Assembly (NCBI GenBank): GCA_032164295.1
Contig: JAJHTX010000002.1
Span: 992,001 to 1,056,000, forward strand
DNA from: Inonotus obliquus
Lineage: Eukaryota; Basidiomycota; Agaricomycetes; Hymenochaetales; Hymenochaetaceae
Length of the DNA stretch: 64,000 bases
Direction: 5' to 3'
Shown here: positions 1 through 12,254 of the stretch, in pieces
Numbering within the stretch: the stretch's first letter is position 1
How the letters are laid out: each line of letters opens with the position of its first letter
The notes under the pieces: generated by a model
The model's database searches: none
Seen by the model: only the letters and a program-made list of their open reading frames with translations
What the model was told of the DNA's origin: nothing
Position numbers and translations under genes: made by a program

Positions 1-260
1 CAGTTGCTTTGATTCACACCGCTCAAAATCTTTGGGTAATACTTTGTTGTCACGATAGGACTTCTCGCCGCTACCATGAATGATCGGTAATCATCGTCAA
101 CCCTGCCAAATATTTAGATTACACAGATTACCAATATTGCAGTCAGATTAGCAAATCATACATGATAGCTCTCAAACCCAAAAACAGACAAGAAGCCACT
201 TGTGAACTGGACCTGGAATCAAGAAACAATGGGACTTGTTCAGAAGGTCGACATGAAACC

Positions 261-1941
261 TCAAGTGAAACGCACGTCGCTAACGGTAAGGGTGCCGCGG
301 TCTGTACTATCGGACGGGTTCTTCTGCGCGGCTTCCTTCAGATTAAACAGAAGATGACTACCCAGAACGCATGGTAGGGATGCGTTGGCAAATCCAGAGA
401 CCACGGCCTGGAAATTAGAGCTGTCGATCCAGTAGACGGTGATACTCCCTACACTGCAAGCGATTACACTGAACTCATCGATCAGTGTGGGTTTGGATGT
501 ATGGAGAGTATTTGAACATACATGACGAAGTAAATGACCTGGTCTCGCAAGAGAATCGTAGCAAGCTTGAATCGACCTAGTTCTTTGAAAGAACCCCAAT
601 ATGTGATCGATTTGTGAATGGCAACTACGAGCAGGACAAGCTCGAACATCATTGGAAGGACCCTACCAAGGAACATCGTTAACATAGTTTAATGCGAAGG
701 TCCGGACTCACCAATAAACTGTTGCAGCCCGTTTATCAAAGTGTCCACGAATGCCACAGTAGACTCGATCAAGGACACTGATGTTACCCGCTGTATATGG
801 CGTCTAAGAACACGAGAGATAGTTGCTTTTCGCAAATACTTACGGTGATAAGCAATCTCGATGTGAAGCAGGAGCCCGAATGACGCCATGATTTCAGCCG
901 AGAAGAGGGCTTTAAGGAATCTAGACAATTTCTTGTCTGCAGAAAATGAGCATGAGTCTGATATTCATTGCAGTGAACTAGATCACTCACCCCCTGGACA
1001 GAGGGCCATAACTCTCATTAATAAAATATCTTCACAACTCGTTAGTGAGCTTTACCATGCCCATGAGCGTTCAAGACTGACAGTCAATCATGACAATCCC
1101 AAACCACCCTGGAAGGTATTGTTTGGTCAGTGAGACAACAGCACCTGAATTGACTTCATACCAGCGAGTTGATGAGTCCAGGCCGAAAAAGCGCCTGGAT
1201 GACTTGTGAACACTTGATATGGCTGCACAACTGATTCACTTACAGCTGGGAAACGAAACGCAGGTTATGCATATAATTTCTCCGAATAATCAGAGTATTG
1301 ACAGACTCACAAGGCCGAGTCGCCATTAAAGTAATTGGAAATGGGGACTAGGGAAGGATTCGTAAGCGCATCTGGTTGCATCGCCACTCTGAACATACGA
1401 TGAGTATTTAGGAAATAAATCGTATTGATTGTCGCGGCATATAACCCAATGTACCGATTCTAAAGGAATATCAGTTGTTGCCGCTTCCATGCAAGGTGTT
1501 AGTTCGCTTGCGAGGAAAAACACCCAAGTCGTGAGACTAGCTTTCGATCTCTGAATGACAAAAGTCCGAGAGCACTAGTCAGCAGACTTGCTGGACCTAG
1601 ATACGGATCACCGACCCAGAAGAAATGGATCTGTTTTGCGACAATTGTAACTATAGCAAACCAGAGAAGTGACTGCTGCTCACCTCCTTGTCTAACGTGG
1701 TAACTACATGAGGCAGGATTGGTCACGTTAGCCACTTAAGGCGGGTCTTTACGACACACGTACTTATGTCATAAATCAGGAGACACGTTGCTGCCATACC
1801 AAAGTAGGAGGCGAGCTGGTTGCCCAGCTCGAATGTAATCGCTGCGGACTGCTTTGCATCAGGGGTATCGACTGAGAGGAGGGTATGTATGGCAGGTAGC
1901 AGGGTTATTGATGCCATGGCCATGTGCAACGCAAGGGTCAA
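261..1941 (-). CDS. DUF6533-type multi-pass membrane protein (gene A, multi-exon, approximate)
   Basis: Minus-strand exons can be recognised by type although I did not close every junction. The N-terminal exon (about 1941-1740) encodes a hydrophobic stretch ending in CLLIYDI. The next (about 1650-1560) carries KQIHFFW followed by a second hydrophobic stretch, resembling the LDKEV..W motif of basidiomycete DUF6533 proteins. The C-terminal exons (about 685-480 and 490-261) carry a further membrane segment, an RDQVIYFVMYV segment and LPCVLGSHLLFNLKEA, typical of the family's last helix and cytosolic tail; the stop is at 261-263. The family has about seven membrane segments and no known substrate; it is strongly expanded in wood-decay basidiomycetes. 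A second member lies at 15237-16819. Exon borders and the start (1941, 1920 or 1914) are uncertain, and a pseudogene cannot be excluded. Confidence 0.5.
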
Positions 1942-4776
1942 TAAGGAGGCATAGAACAGTGGACGGCGGAAGGTTGGTGGGGCACGACGTATTATACGTA
2001 TCAGTAACGCGGAGATAGTCAGCCAATTTTACGGAAGACCAGAGAGAAATGATGGAATCAATCCTCAGAACTCCGACATGGGCGGCAGACTGGCACACAA
2101 CCCACGCCTGTCGAGACGGCAGTCCTTAAGTCGCGGAAGTTGCTGTATAGGTTCACGCATCCTGATGACTATATCCACCGACTATACTCTGATTCGCCGA
2201 GGTGGAATAAAGACGTGATTGATGATATAAAACGCGAAGGCTAATAAGGTTTCCACGTGACAAAGGGCCGTCCTGCTATAGCAATCGCCCAAGACCCTCA
2301 AAGCGAAGCGCGTGCAGCTCACCAGCGAAAATTCCTCCTGGGATGGTCCGATGGTGACGGACGCTTGCATAGGGCGGGCAAATAATCGCGATTGGTACGC
2401 AGTTCGCGCTATACATAACTATGATAGACTGATCCGCGTGTCGATCAATGAGCAGTGTTGAGTGGTGTGGAAAGCACTGACTGGGAGAAGATCAACATGC
2501 AATCTTCAGTCCAGTAGACTCAACGGCCATTCGAGACAATCAAGTGTGTTCATCAGTCCGGCAAGAGACTCCTGTCCGACATAGGTACCAAGTGCATGCC
2601 CTTGTGGCATTTATCCCTTGATGAAGAATCGCAGACCACTCGATGAAATCAGATAATAAATTGTGAAGAACCTGATGTGATGTGAGAAGGTGGGCGGTGG
2701 ATGTTGACTGTAAATTGGTGAAGTCGAACGAGGGCAGAGAAGCTGCCGTGTTCCTGTCGCAAAACGACTATTCATACCATTGCGATCGAACATGGAGAAC
2801 TCCTAGTGGTACAAGTTGCATGAGGCATACCATAATCACTCATTGTTTGGGATACATGGCATATGTAATCACGATACGAAGAAAATCTGTGCATGAGGTA
2901 GGGAAATCACTGCAACACACGAGTTCGTCATTAAAAGCACAAACTCATAACTGCACGATGACACTCACGAATTGAAGAGCGGCACCCTTCGTCTTCTTGT
3001 CTCCTCCCAGCTCGAAGCTATGGGAAAGTCAGATACCAAACATGACTCTTCAAGGAGGGAATACGAACTGCTTGCAACGTTTTAATGGCAGCTGCATTTT
3101 GTACTTGCATGCGGTACATTCTAAGCGAAGTACGACCTTTTTGGTCGTTTTTGCTTTCTTGTGGAAGACGGGCTTGGTTTGACCACCGTAACCAGACTGC
3201 TTCCTATCATAACGGCGCTTTCCCTGAGCGAAAAGGGAAGCTTTCCCGGTCTTGTATTGCGTTACTTTGTGTGGGCTATGAAAGGGAAAGAATGGATGTC
3301 AGATGGAGACAAACGAAGGGCGGACAGGACGAGATGTACGTGTGCTTTCTGCATTGTTTCCCCTTGCAGTCTGACATGAATCGTCAATCGTCAATAGCTG
3401 ATAATCCAGTAGAAGAACTTACAGGTCCTGCGGGTCCTGCGAAACCGATCAGAATATGCTCAAAACTATCTGCTAACAGGGACTCACTTGGGAATGTTGA
3501 CCATTTCCACTTGTATTTCGAGCAGGCTTGTTCGTATGAACGATGAGCAAGACGCGTGAAACGCAAGGGCGAAGACTGTATAGCAGTTCCCACGGATCAG
3601 ATCACGTGTACAGTTATCCTAATTCTTACGTAATCGGTCATGCATCCCATATTGTCATCTTGGTGGGGTGGATTCTCTGAATCTTCAGTAGAACTGCCCT
3701 ACATCTCACAGTAATTTCGTCTGTCCCATGTCCTACCTCTGCGATGGTCGCTCGCTTTCTCGGATCACTGATGCACCGAACCTCTCGTTCAACCTGAACT
3801 GGATCCTCAGACATAGTCTATATATAACTCCTAGTAGTAGTTGCGCCTCGGGAACGTATAGGACTCGTTTGTGAATGCCATCGACATGGAACTTTAGAGC
3901 GAATGCGAAGCGTTACTTGGGAATTGCGTTACTTGAAGCGTGATTGGCTCCTGCGTATCGCAAAGCGAACTTGCTCGGGTTCGAAAGTTTCAATCTACTC
4001 TTTCAGAGTATTGTTCTCGGAACCAGAGACTGGAAGACGAAAAGACGAGAGTGGACTACCCTTGGCGAGGTGTCTAATCTCCTTTCTCATCAGGACTTCT
4101 TGTCATTTGCGCACTGCGGTGTACTAAGACGTTGCTCTCGGGATACCGTCACGGTGATCAGCAACAATCTCCTCAGCGTTAGCGACTGCACAGATGGCTT
4201 CTCCGCTTCGGCAGTCTTGCATTTGAGACTGGAAATCAATAAAGGGTCGTGGCTGGATCGACCGCTCTAATTTCCAACCTATGAGCGCGTTCACAAGGTT
4301 ACGCAGCCCGCATCCCACAGTCTCGCAGCAACTGGTGCGCGGGATCGGGGGCCGTTCTTGTTTTGATTCGGGTCGGTGCACAACGGATCGATTAAGAATG
4401 CCAGAAATGTACTCCTCCCCTCCGAGCATTTGTGTCACCGGCGCTCCACGCCTGATGAAGGTCTTTTTGGGTTCTTCTGCTGCGGGCTGAATTTCGTGCG
4501 CAGCTCACATCTGTGTTACGAAATGTGTTCGATGTGAATGGCATGATGGCATATTTCTTGTCTGATGGGGCTTTCTCGTGGAAGAAGATGCCAATTCGAA
4601 ATGAGCGTGTCTCGTCGTTGACGGAGCAAGACGCGTATGGGTATGTTTTGATATGTTTTTGACGGTTCCCCAGCCTCGACAGTGCTTTAAAACGGGATGC
4701 ATTGTGCTGTCTGTCTCCCAGTCAACATCGACGACTATTCCTTTCCTTCATAGGCCCTGGGGTCTTCTTTGCCACC
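1942..4776. other. 2.8-kb stretch without a supportable gene
   Basis: Only short open frames occur here on both strands. The longest are 153 codons at 3085-3546 (+), 108 at 3944-4270 (+) and 104 at 4124-4438 (-). None shows a recognisable motif, and 3944-4270 overlaps 4124-4438 in opposite orientation, as expected for chance frames. The last few hundred bases should hold the Mn-peroxidase promoter. I see no repeats or transposon motifs. Confidence 0.5.
4686..4692 (+). promoter_or_regulatory. TATA-like box of the Mn-peroxidase gene
   Basis: TTTAAAA lies 85 bp upstream of the peroxidase ATG at 4777, a plausible distance for a fungal core promoter. The ATG itself sits in an optimal context, GCCACCATG. 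No experimental support is visible. Confidence 0.35.
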
Positions 4777-6056
4777 ATGCTCAGACTTTCACTCGTTACC
4801 TTTGCTCTTGCAGCTGTCGTGAATGCTGCTAAATACAAGCGAGTCACTTGCCCGGACGGTGTCAACACCGCGACCGATGAAGCTGTATATCGACTTTCCT
4901 CGTAGTTACAGTGTTAAAGCTGACCTGTCATTATTTTCAGTGCTGCGTGTACTTTGCATTGCGAGACGATCTCCAGACCAACCTTTACAATAATCAGTGC
5001 AGCGAGGATGTGCATGAGGTCCTTAGACTCACGTTCCACGACGCAATTGGGTTCTCTTCCTCAGGTGCATTCAGTGGAGGGGGCGCCGACGGCTCAATCC
5101 TCATCTTCTCTGACACTGAGCTCGCATTCACCGAGAATGCTGGGGTTGATGAGGCTGTTGATGCACTTGCGCCATTCTTGCAGAAATACGCTGTCACTGC
5201 GGGTGATTTGATCCAGTTTGCTGGTGCTGTGGGCGTGTCGAACTGCCCTGGCGCACCAAAGCTGACATTCTTGACCGGTCGGGCGAACGCGACAGCACCT
5301 GCATCAGACGGGACAGTCCCACTCCCCGAAGACAGCGCGGATAGCATCCTGTCACGCATGGCCGATGCGGGAATCGAGAATAACGAGGTCATCGCCTTGT
5401 TGGCATCTCATAGTATCGCACGCAGCGATACACTAGTGCCAGGACATACGGCCGTTCCGTTTGATACGACGCCGTTCACATTCGACCCGCAGATTTTCTT
5501 GGAGGTACTGCTAAAGGGGACGGGTGTTCCTTTTGGAGTGAACGACACGGATGGCGCTGAGGTGGATTCGCCTTTACCCGACGAGGGCGAGATGCGGCTT
5601 CAGTCTGATTTCGCATTGAGCCGCGACCCTCGTACAGCATGTGAGTGGCAGTCCATGGTCGGTGAGTGTGATCAATCTTACATACACCACATGTAATGAG
5701 TCACTGAGTATTTGGTTAAGGCGACCAGAGCTCGATGATGAGGAAATTCCAAGCGGCAATGGCGAAGATGTCGGTCATCGGATTCGACAGCAGCACGCTG
5801 ATCGATTGCACGGAAGTCATCCCAGATCCAGTTGCTCCAGTCGGATCTGCTGCAACGTAAGTTGATGTCCACTCGAAGAATGTTGGGAATAGCCGATGTT
5901 CATATTTTACGCAGATTCCCAGCCGGCACGAGCTCGGATGACTTGGAGCAGGCTTGCTCATCCGCGTTCCCGTCGTTGGCTACTGTCACGGGCTCACCCA
6001 CACAGATTCCTGCGTGCCCGAACGGAGATCTGGACATCAACGATTGCCCCTCTTGA
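4777..6056 (+). CDS. mnp: secreted manganese peroxidase, class II fungal haem peroxidase
   Basis: Four exons join in frame: 4777-4884, 4941-5661, 5721-5856 and 5915-6056, giving 368 residues. A signal peptide of about 17 residues ends at VVNA. Distal haem region RLTFHDA (H69) and proximal LLASHSIA (H193) are intact, as is the GGGADGS calcium/haem region. By alignment with versatile peroxidase, the three Mn(II) ligands are present as E58, E62 and D199, while the surface tryptophan used for long-range electron transfer is alanine (A188). This points to a Mn peroxidase rather than a lignin or versatile peroxidase. Ten cysteines are present, including an extra pair in the C-terminal tail, as in MnPs with a fifth disulphide. 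The enzyme oxidises Mn2+ to Mn3+ with H2O2 outside the cell during lignin attack. A GH16 glucanase follows on the same strand. Confidence 0.95.
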
Positions 6057-6852
6057 ATATTCGCCCCAGGCAGAGGTACTGTTGGGAGATTCTTGGTCTT
6101 GGACGATGGACTGTATTTTTTGTTTCCACCTGGACTTGCGTCACTAGATGTAGAAAACTTTGTTCTAGTTTTCCGGAAATACATTCGCATGTTTCCGTTG
6201 CGAAGTGCGATATGAAGTTTTCGACTTTGTGAATTTATTGAGGATCAGATATTTATTTGCAGTTGTTATGTAATGTTTGTGCGCCCGACCACACACCGTC
6301 GTTGACCTCGTTTTCTTCATTTCTGCAACGTTGTTCTGAAACAAATCGCCGACTACCTTCGCCAACAAGAATAGCGGCCGCCGTTACGATGCGGTGGGGT
6401 ACACAGACAAATCGTCTTTTGCACGTGAGGAGCACGTTAGGGGGGATATATCAATATTATCAAGAACACGAGGCAGCGCTATTCAACAAATTTTTCTTCC
6501 ATTCTATCATCGAGCTCGTAAAAAAAAACTGTGAGCTACATATGTCCCCCTTGGGCCTCAATCTGCTTTTCTTCAACGTTAACCCTCCACTGGACACCAG
6601 TGGTTTAGGCTGTGCCTGTGCTCACCTCGACCGCGTTTAAGGCTATCTTTACTTCCGACATAGCCTTCGTGGTCTGGACGCCTCAAGCTTTGAAGCAGTA
6701 TTTATTCTCCAGTTCGCACTCTCTTAAGGTGCTTGTGGTTCTCGGGTCTCCCTGTCCTATACCACTTGTTTTCTGCTTTCCGCTCCGTCTACTCGACTTT
6801 TCGGGCTCGCGTTTCGAATAATCGTCGATCCTTAATAAGCACCAGAACTGTG
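6057..6852. other. intergenic: MnP 3' end and GH16 promoter
   Basis: About 800 bp separate two tandem plus-strand genes. Short frames here lack motifs. No clear TATA box or repeat was seen. The segment is presumed to hold the peroxidase 3' UTR and the glucanase promoter. Confidence 0.4.
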
Positions 6853-8393
6853 ATGCGGAAGCAAATTTTCACCGGCTTCGCTGCCGCGGTCATATTAGGC
6901 TTCAAGGGTTGTAGAGCGTACGAACTGGTACGTGAGTACGCGGGTGGGTCGTTCTTCGACCGCTGGGAGTTCTACGGCAGCTGGGACAACCTCACGAATG
7001 GTATGTACATTGCCATCTCCACGTTTCTGCTTGATTCTCAGCTTTTCTTCACTTGAAAATCCCAGGTGATGTATGGTGGCTCGACCGCACCGATGCAACC
7101 TCTCAAAGGCTCGCGTATACCAACAATGCAGGAAACGCCATCATCAAGGTCGACGATACGAGTAACGTGCCTTGGAATGAGAAGCGCAACACAGTGCGCA
7201 TTACGAGCACCGATTTCTACGACTATGGGAGTCTGTTGATCATTGATTTGATCCATTTGCCTTTTGGGTGTTCCGTAAGTGATCATTCTTGGGGGATCCA
7301 TTCTTTCAGCTAATTGAATATATGTCGCTTCCCTGAAGGTTTGGCCGGCGTTCTGGACTAAAGGCCCCCTCTGGCCTGACGATGGCGAAATAGACATAAT
7401 TGAAGCCGTCAACCTCATGACTGAGAACCAAATGGCCCTTCACAGTACTCCGGGGTGTTTCCACTCCACCCCACCCTCGCAGCTCGGTCAATCAGCCGGG
7501 TTAGGTCCCAATAACACCGCGGGCGATGGGCTGAACAGCGATGGAGGCGACGCCAGCGACTGTTCGACTCCCGCCGGGTGCACGGTCACAGAGACTAAAC
7601 CTGGTAGCCTCGGTGAGGATTTTGCGCGTCAAGGTGGGGGCGTTTGGGCGACGCAGTTTGATGTCGCAGGCGTTTAGTGCGTCTATTTCCTGATATTAGG
7701 TCGCAAACTAACACCTTCCCCGATAGTATATGGTATTGGCCGCGCAGTCAAGTTCCGCAGTCTATCCGCCAATCGACGTCGACGTCGAGCATTGATTTGA
7801 CGGATTGGGGTATGCCCTCCGCGGCGTATCCGAACACACGCTGTGATTTTCCCGAGTTCTTCACGGCACAACAACTTGTGATCGATATCACTCTTTGCGG
7901 GGATTGGTAAGTGTTCCACTCTATGTGAATTGGACCAAAAGCTTGACACTATTGATGCCCTCTTTCTCGATGTAGGGCTGGTATTACTCCTGTGTACAAT
8001 AAGACGTGCGCCAATACGGGGTCGACCGGTCAATGCGTAAGTCATTTATCCTCCTTTCTTCCTTCCGCATCTTTTCTCCCCTCGTTTTTATCAAGCGGTG
8101 ATTTATACCATCTCGATTAGTATCTAGACAACGTCATTGGCTCTGGATCGAACTACGACAATGCCTACTTCGAGATCTCACACCTCCGTGCTTACACCAC
8201 CGCCCCAGGACTCGCTTCTGCCACTGCAGCCTTTGATTCTGATCCATCGAACGCTGACGCGGCGAGCAACGGTGCTGACGGCAGTGTTGCTATTATAGGG
8301 CGGAGAGGAAGAAGGCAGGACTCGGAATGGCGAGTTTGGGCCTTACTAGTGCTGGGGTTAGGGGTCTGGATTGGAGGTTTGATCGCCTTGTAA
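6853..8393 (+). CDS. GH16 endo-beta-1,3(4)-glucanase (laminarinase-like), membrane or GPI tail
   Basis: Six exons join in frame: 6853-7000, 7066-7274, 7339-7676, 7727-7906, 7976-8036 and 8121-8393, giving 402 residues. The third donor is GTGCGT at 7677. A signal peptide ends near GCRA. The GH16 catalytic signature EIDIIE lies at residues 136-141: E136 is the expected nucleophile, E141 the acid/base, D138 the helper. It is preceded by VWPAFW and followed by the usual Trp-rich region (IWYWPRSQ). The C-terminus is a short basic stretch followed by a hydrophobic tail ending in GVWIGGLIAL, suggesting membrane or GPI attachment. Family members cut laminarin-type glucans or remodel the fungal cell wall; which applies here is not determined. 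The gene runs convergent to WAPL. Confidence 0.93.
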
Positions 8394-8834
8394 ATGATAG
8401 ACCCTGCACTTGCCAGACCAACCAACATGTGTCCCGTGCTTATATACCTATCACTTGTTTCCTCCGTTCTCGGTTTGTCACCTTGGGTGCCACCTTTCCT
8501 TCATTGCGTTCCTTTTCAAAGTTGATATTTATTCCTCATCGTATATACGCATACACGCACGACGTCCGTGACTAACGACTTTTGATTTTGGGTTTCATCC
8601 TTATTCCGTGCCTTGGATATGAGAATGTACTGAATGTAGTGGACAACGTAGACGCTATACAAAAAGTTACCTCGTATCTATGTATTTACCCGTTAAGTTC
8701 CAATAGAAGGCGATACCTCTACCTTATCCTGATGCCACTTGAATATTTCGGCAAATTGGAGTGAACTAGCACGTAATCAATACTTCCGATTTTCGCTATA
8801 CTATTCTGAACCCCAAATGCAGAGTGAAGGTACA
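8394..8834. other. convergent 3' region between GH16 and WAPL
   Basis: The 441 bp between two stop codons facing each other should hold both 3' UTRs. Short frames at 8582-8764 and elsewhere have no motif. Nothing else is seen. Confidence 0.5.
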
Positions 8835-11800
8835 TCACAATTCGTCACGCAGGGCACGTAGGGATGCAGCGACACCAGCCACGATGTCTGAGTCGGCACC
8901 AGCGCCGTTGCGACTTGCACGGTGCGGAGTGGGAGTGGGAGTGGTAATGATTGGTTGGTCACTCCCACCTTCATTTCCGATTACATCATGTGCAGCACCC
9001 GAGTCGCCGGTACGACTGGCCCTGCTCGTCAATGAAGCGTACAACCCAGAGAACTCATCGATGTTCTCGATCAATTCGCTCAATTTTCTCCCCCGATATG
9101 TGGAATCAGAAGAGCCTGGGAGAGCGTCAATGATTGAATGAGCCGAAGACAGCGGAGAGGATGAGGTCAGGGAGAAGGATGGCTGTGAGGGAGAGGAAGG
9201 GGACGATGGCGATTGGATGGACGAGAATCCAGGGTTGTGCAGTTGAAGAAGCAGGAGACCGATGAGAACTGCGAGGTGACCGCGGAGGAAATGGAAGTCT
9301 GCAGCCTGGAAGCAGAAGTATTTTAGTGTGTGGCATTATTAGCAACGTGCCAAATCACAAACCATGTCTTCATCTTCGTTCTTCAGGAAGGAGATGTACA
9401 AGCTAACAAGAGCCGAGACGGCGCTTATGCTGTTGGCGCACCGGCAGCCCAATAGACATGATCTCTGCCCATCGCACGCGGGATCTAGCACTACAAAAAA
9501 TCCAGCAGGAGAAAGACGATATTAGCAGGACTTCCACGTCACGCGTCCGAGACTCACACAGGTTCTGCAGTGAATACGCGAGATTGTCCCGCTCCTGCAG
9601 TAGGTTGGTCAGAAGTGCCAGTGACAAGCACAAGTGGTCCATCGCCAATGTTGGGGCACTCGAGACCTCAGAGATCTCATTCAGACTTTTACTGTCTGCT
9701 GCGAGTAGGGAACGACGTGAGTCCATTACTACGCGCATGGTCGCTGGGAGAGTATACGGATCGGCTACAACAGCGTCTGCCCATGTTGGGTCTCCATTCG
9801 TTAAGTTGATGAGGATGCGGAAGGCGAGTTCGGAGCATTTCGCAGCTGCAACGCGTTTAGATACAGCCGAGTAGATTGGGACAAGTGCTCACCTTGTGTG
9901 TGGAGAGTATCTGAAGGACTACTCCGATTTAGAATTTCTGCGACAACGATTAACGCTACCATTGCACTTGGTAGTGATCGGTATCGCCGGCGCAGGTCAG
10001 TTTTTGACAAAGTAGGCATCTCCACAAGTGCCTCCGCCTCGATTAAGTACAGATCCAAAATTGCGAGACAATTATATATATGGTCAAAACAGAGTTTCTC
10101 ATGACCAGCGTTGGTATCATCAGACAGTGTTAGGCCAGAGTTATAGGCTGCCAATCTATTGGAAACGCTTGTGAGATCTCCGCTGACGCTATCTAGCAGC
10201 GTGGGAAGCTGAGGGAAGGCCAGTGAAGGTATAGTAGATAATGAGCACGATAAAAGGAGTCTCATGGATGGCTTGACGGGAAGCAATGTCAGCGCAGTCA
10301 TTCTGATTTTGCTTTTCTGACCTACCTCGCACCCTTCATGTACAATATCAGCCTTCGCGGAGATAATATCACGAAGGCGACTCAGCTACGGTAATAATGA
10401 ATACGAACACGGTGATATTAAGTAACAAGCGTCAACACACCATCAATATCTCTGCCTTGTTTAGCTTAGTCTTGCCATTTGCCGCCGAGGGACCCAACGG
10501 ATCATTCGCAGTATACGCAAGCATCACACGGGTGATAGTCTCAACGAAGTCATCGCTACTTGCTAGAGACGAAATATCCCGAGGGTCTTCTGATGCCAAA
10601 GCCGCAAAACAGCACAAGACAGAATCAAGGACCTGATAAATGTAGGTCACACGAGAGAGTTCATGTCTGGCAAACAATGGAAACAATTGGTTCTTACCTT
10701 ATCGCCACTACCACCACCTGCCCCTCTTAAACGATCCCAGATCTCCACGAGAAGTCCAGCAGCTCTCGCCTTCTTCCAGAACTCTTGGTCGCTGAGCTTC
10801 GATATAATGTCCAAGGCAGATGCCCTACGAACGGAGAGTGCGCTGATCGCCTCCAGACCTTCGAATATGTACCCTACTTCATCACGGAAACGTCTCGACT
10901 CGCCCTTGGACCGCAGGTCCGTGATTGAGGATAATAATGGATTATAGAGCGCAAGTCCCTCCCCGGAGGCTTCGACATCCTCGGCGGCTACCTCCGGACC
11001 TTCTGAGTTATCAACGCCAAAACGCTCCCTCAACTCAGCATAGCTATCCTTGAGATACGTCTCATCTTCTTCGTCTAGAGCGTCTTGCTTTATCCCGATT
11101 GCATCCTTCCCTGCTAGAAGTGCAGCTGTCGGCAAGGCAACTAAGAAAGAACGAGAGTTCCCTGCATAAGTCCGGGAGTTGAGGTTTTTCTCCCTCTGAG
11201 CATGCTGGGCCGTGGACGAGGTGGAGTTGAGGGAAGGATTGCGAGAGAGCTGCTTCCTGGATGAAGGCGATGCGTCTCCTGAGCGCGAACAGTCAGACTG
11301 TCGAGGAATAATGAACGATTGGGCTTTGGGGTACAGTTCCAGAGATGCTTTCGGAGACGAGGACTCTATGCTACTCTCCGTTTTCGAGCGTGAGAGCATC
11401 TTTTTGGTTATTCCAGATCTCCATGGAGTAGTCTGACCGCGATCGCTATACGTATTCGTCTCCTTGTGTGGGGATACAGCTTCAAAAATGCGAGATAGAT
11501 CCTTCGGTTTCTTAGGTGTTGTAGGACGAGATTGTGACGAGCCGGAAGCTAAGAAGCAACGTTAACGGCCACATATATGTATGAATAAAGAAGGATCTTA
11601 CAAGCCGACACGTATTGGATAATCGATGTAGGAGACAATCCCTGAGTTGCGTCACCCACCGAATTCTCGTTTATGGCTCTACCCTTGCCTTTGCCTAATC
11701 GCGAGTAGTCCTAGTAGTAGCAATTATGTGTACTATACGTCGCATATGTTTTATACAACCCACCTCATCCGGACTTTTTCTGCGAAACGGCGAGGATGGA

Positions 11801-12214
11801 GCCGTTGGCATTTCAAGCGAGTCTGATCAAGTGGCAGTCAACCGAAAAAGCTACAGGTTAGGTATACGGGTACGACTTACGATCCGAGTGACTGCTTGTT
11901 GGTCTCGAAGTATAGCTGGATGCCTTCGATATTAATTTCTTCTGGCTCGGTGCATCAGGATCATTATTGATCAACGTCCTGCGTTTCTTGGGTGGTGTTT
12001 CTTCGTCAAATAATCGACTAGAGGAAGCGAGCGTGCTAGGGACATAGGGCGAAGGCAGTTCGACACCTTTCGTTTCCTTAACTGACTGCCGTCTGCTGTA
12101 TGTCCTGACTGAACGATGTATTGAGCTCATCGTTGACTGTGTTGGATGTTCAAGTTGAAGTCGCGACGCGTCACAGCCACGCGCTTCACCGTCACTACTA
12201 CGCGTCGCGTTCAT
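8835..12214 (-). CDS. wapl: WAPL (wings apart-like) cohesin release factor
   Basis: Ten exons on the minus strand join in frame: 12214-11881, 11822-11764, 11710-11602, 11548-10698, 10632-10441, 10385-10326, 10271-9893, 9845-9558, 9490-9363 and 9305-8835. This gives 956 residues, or 928 if translation starts at the second ATG (12130). I prefer 12130 because it places a YSR motif (RTYSRR) at residues 11-13, as in animal WAPL, where YSR binds PDS5. The N-terminal third is Ser/Pro-rich and disordered. The WAPL domain begins near TYLKDSYAELRERFG and DEVGYIFEGLEAIS and continues through helical repeats such as LAFRILINLTNGD and CLSLALLTNLLQE. WAPL opens the cohesin exit gate with PDS5. The gene is head-to-head with BIR1, another chromosome-segregation gene. 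Confidence 0.92.
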
Positions 12215-12254
12215 CTTCTCCTTGCTCTCAACTTCAATTCCATCGCCGCAACAA
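12131..12254. promoter_or_regulatory. bidirectional promoter between WAPL and BIR1
   Basis: The preferred start codons (12130 on minus, 12255 on plus) are only 124 bp apart. If the outer upstream ATGs (12214 and 12222) were both used, only 7 bp would remain. A shared core promoter is therefore inferred. No TATA box is evident. Confidence 0.6.

Noticed and set aside
3085..3546. 153-codon frame upstream of the peroxidase
   Set aside because: No motif, no signal peptide, and overlapping frames exist on both strands, as in chance sequence.
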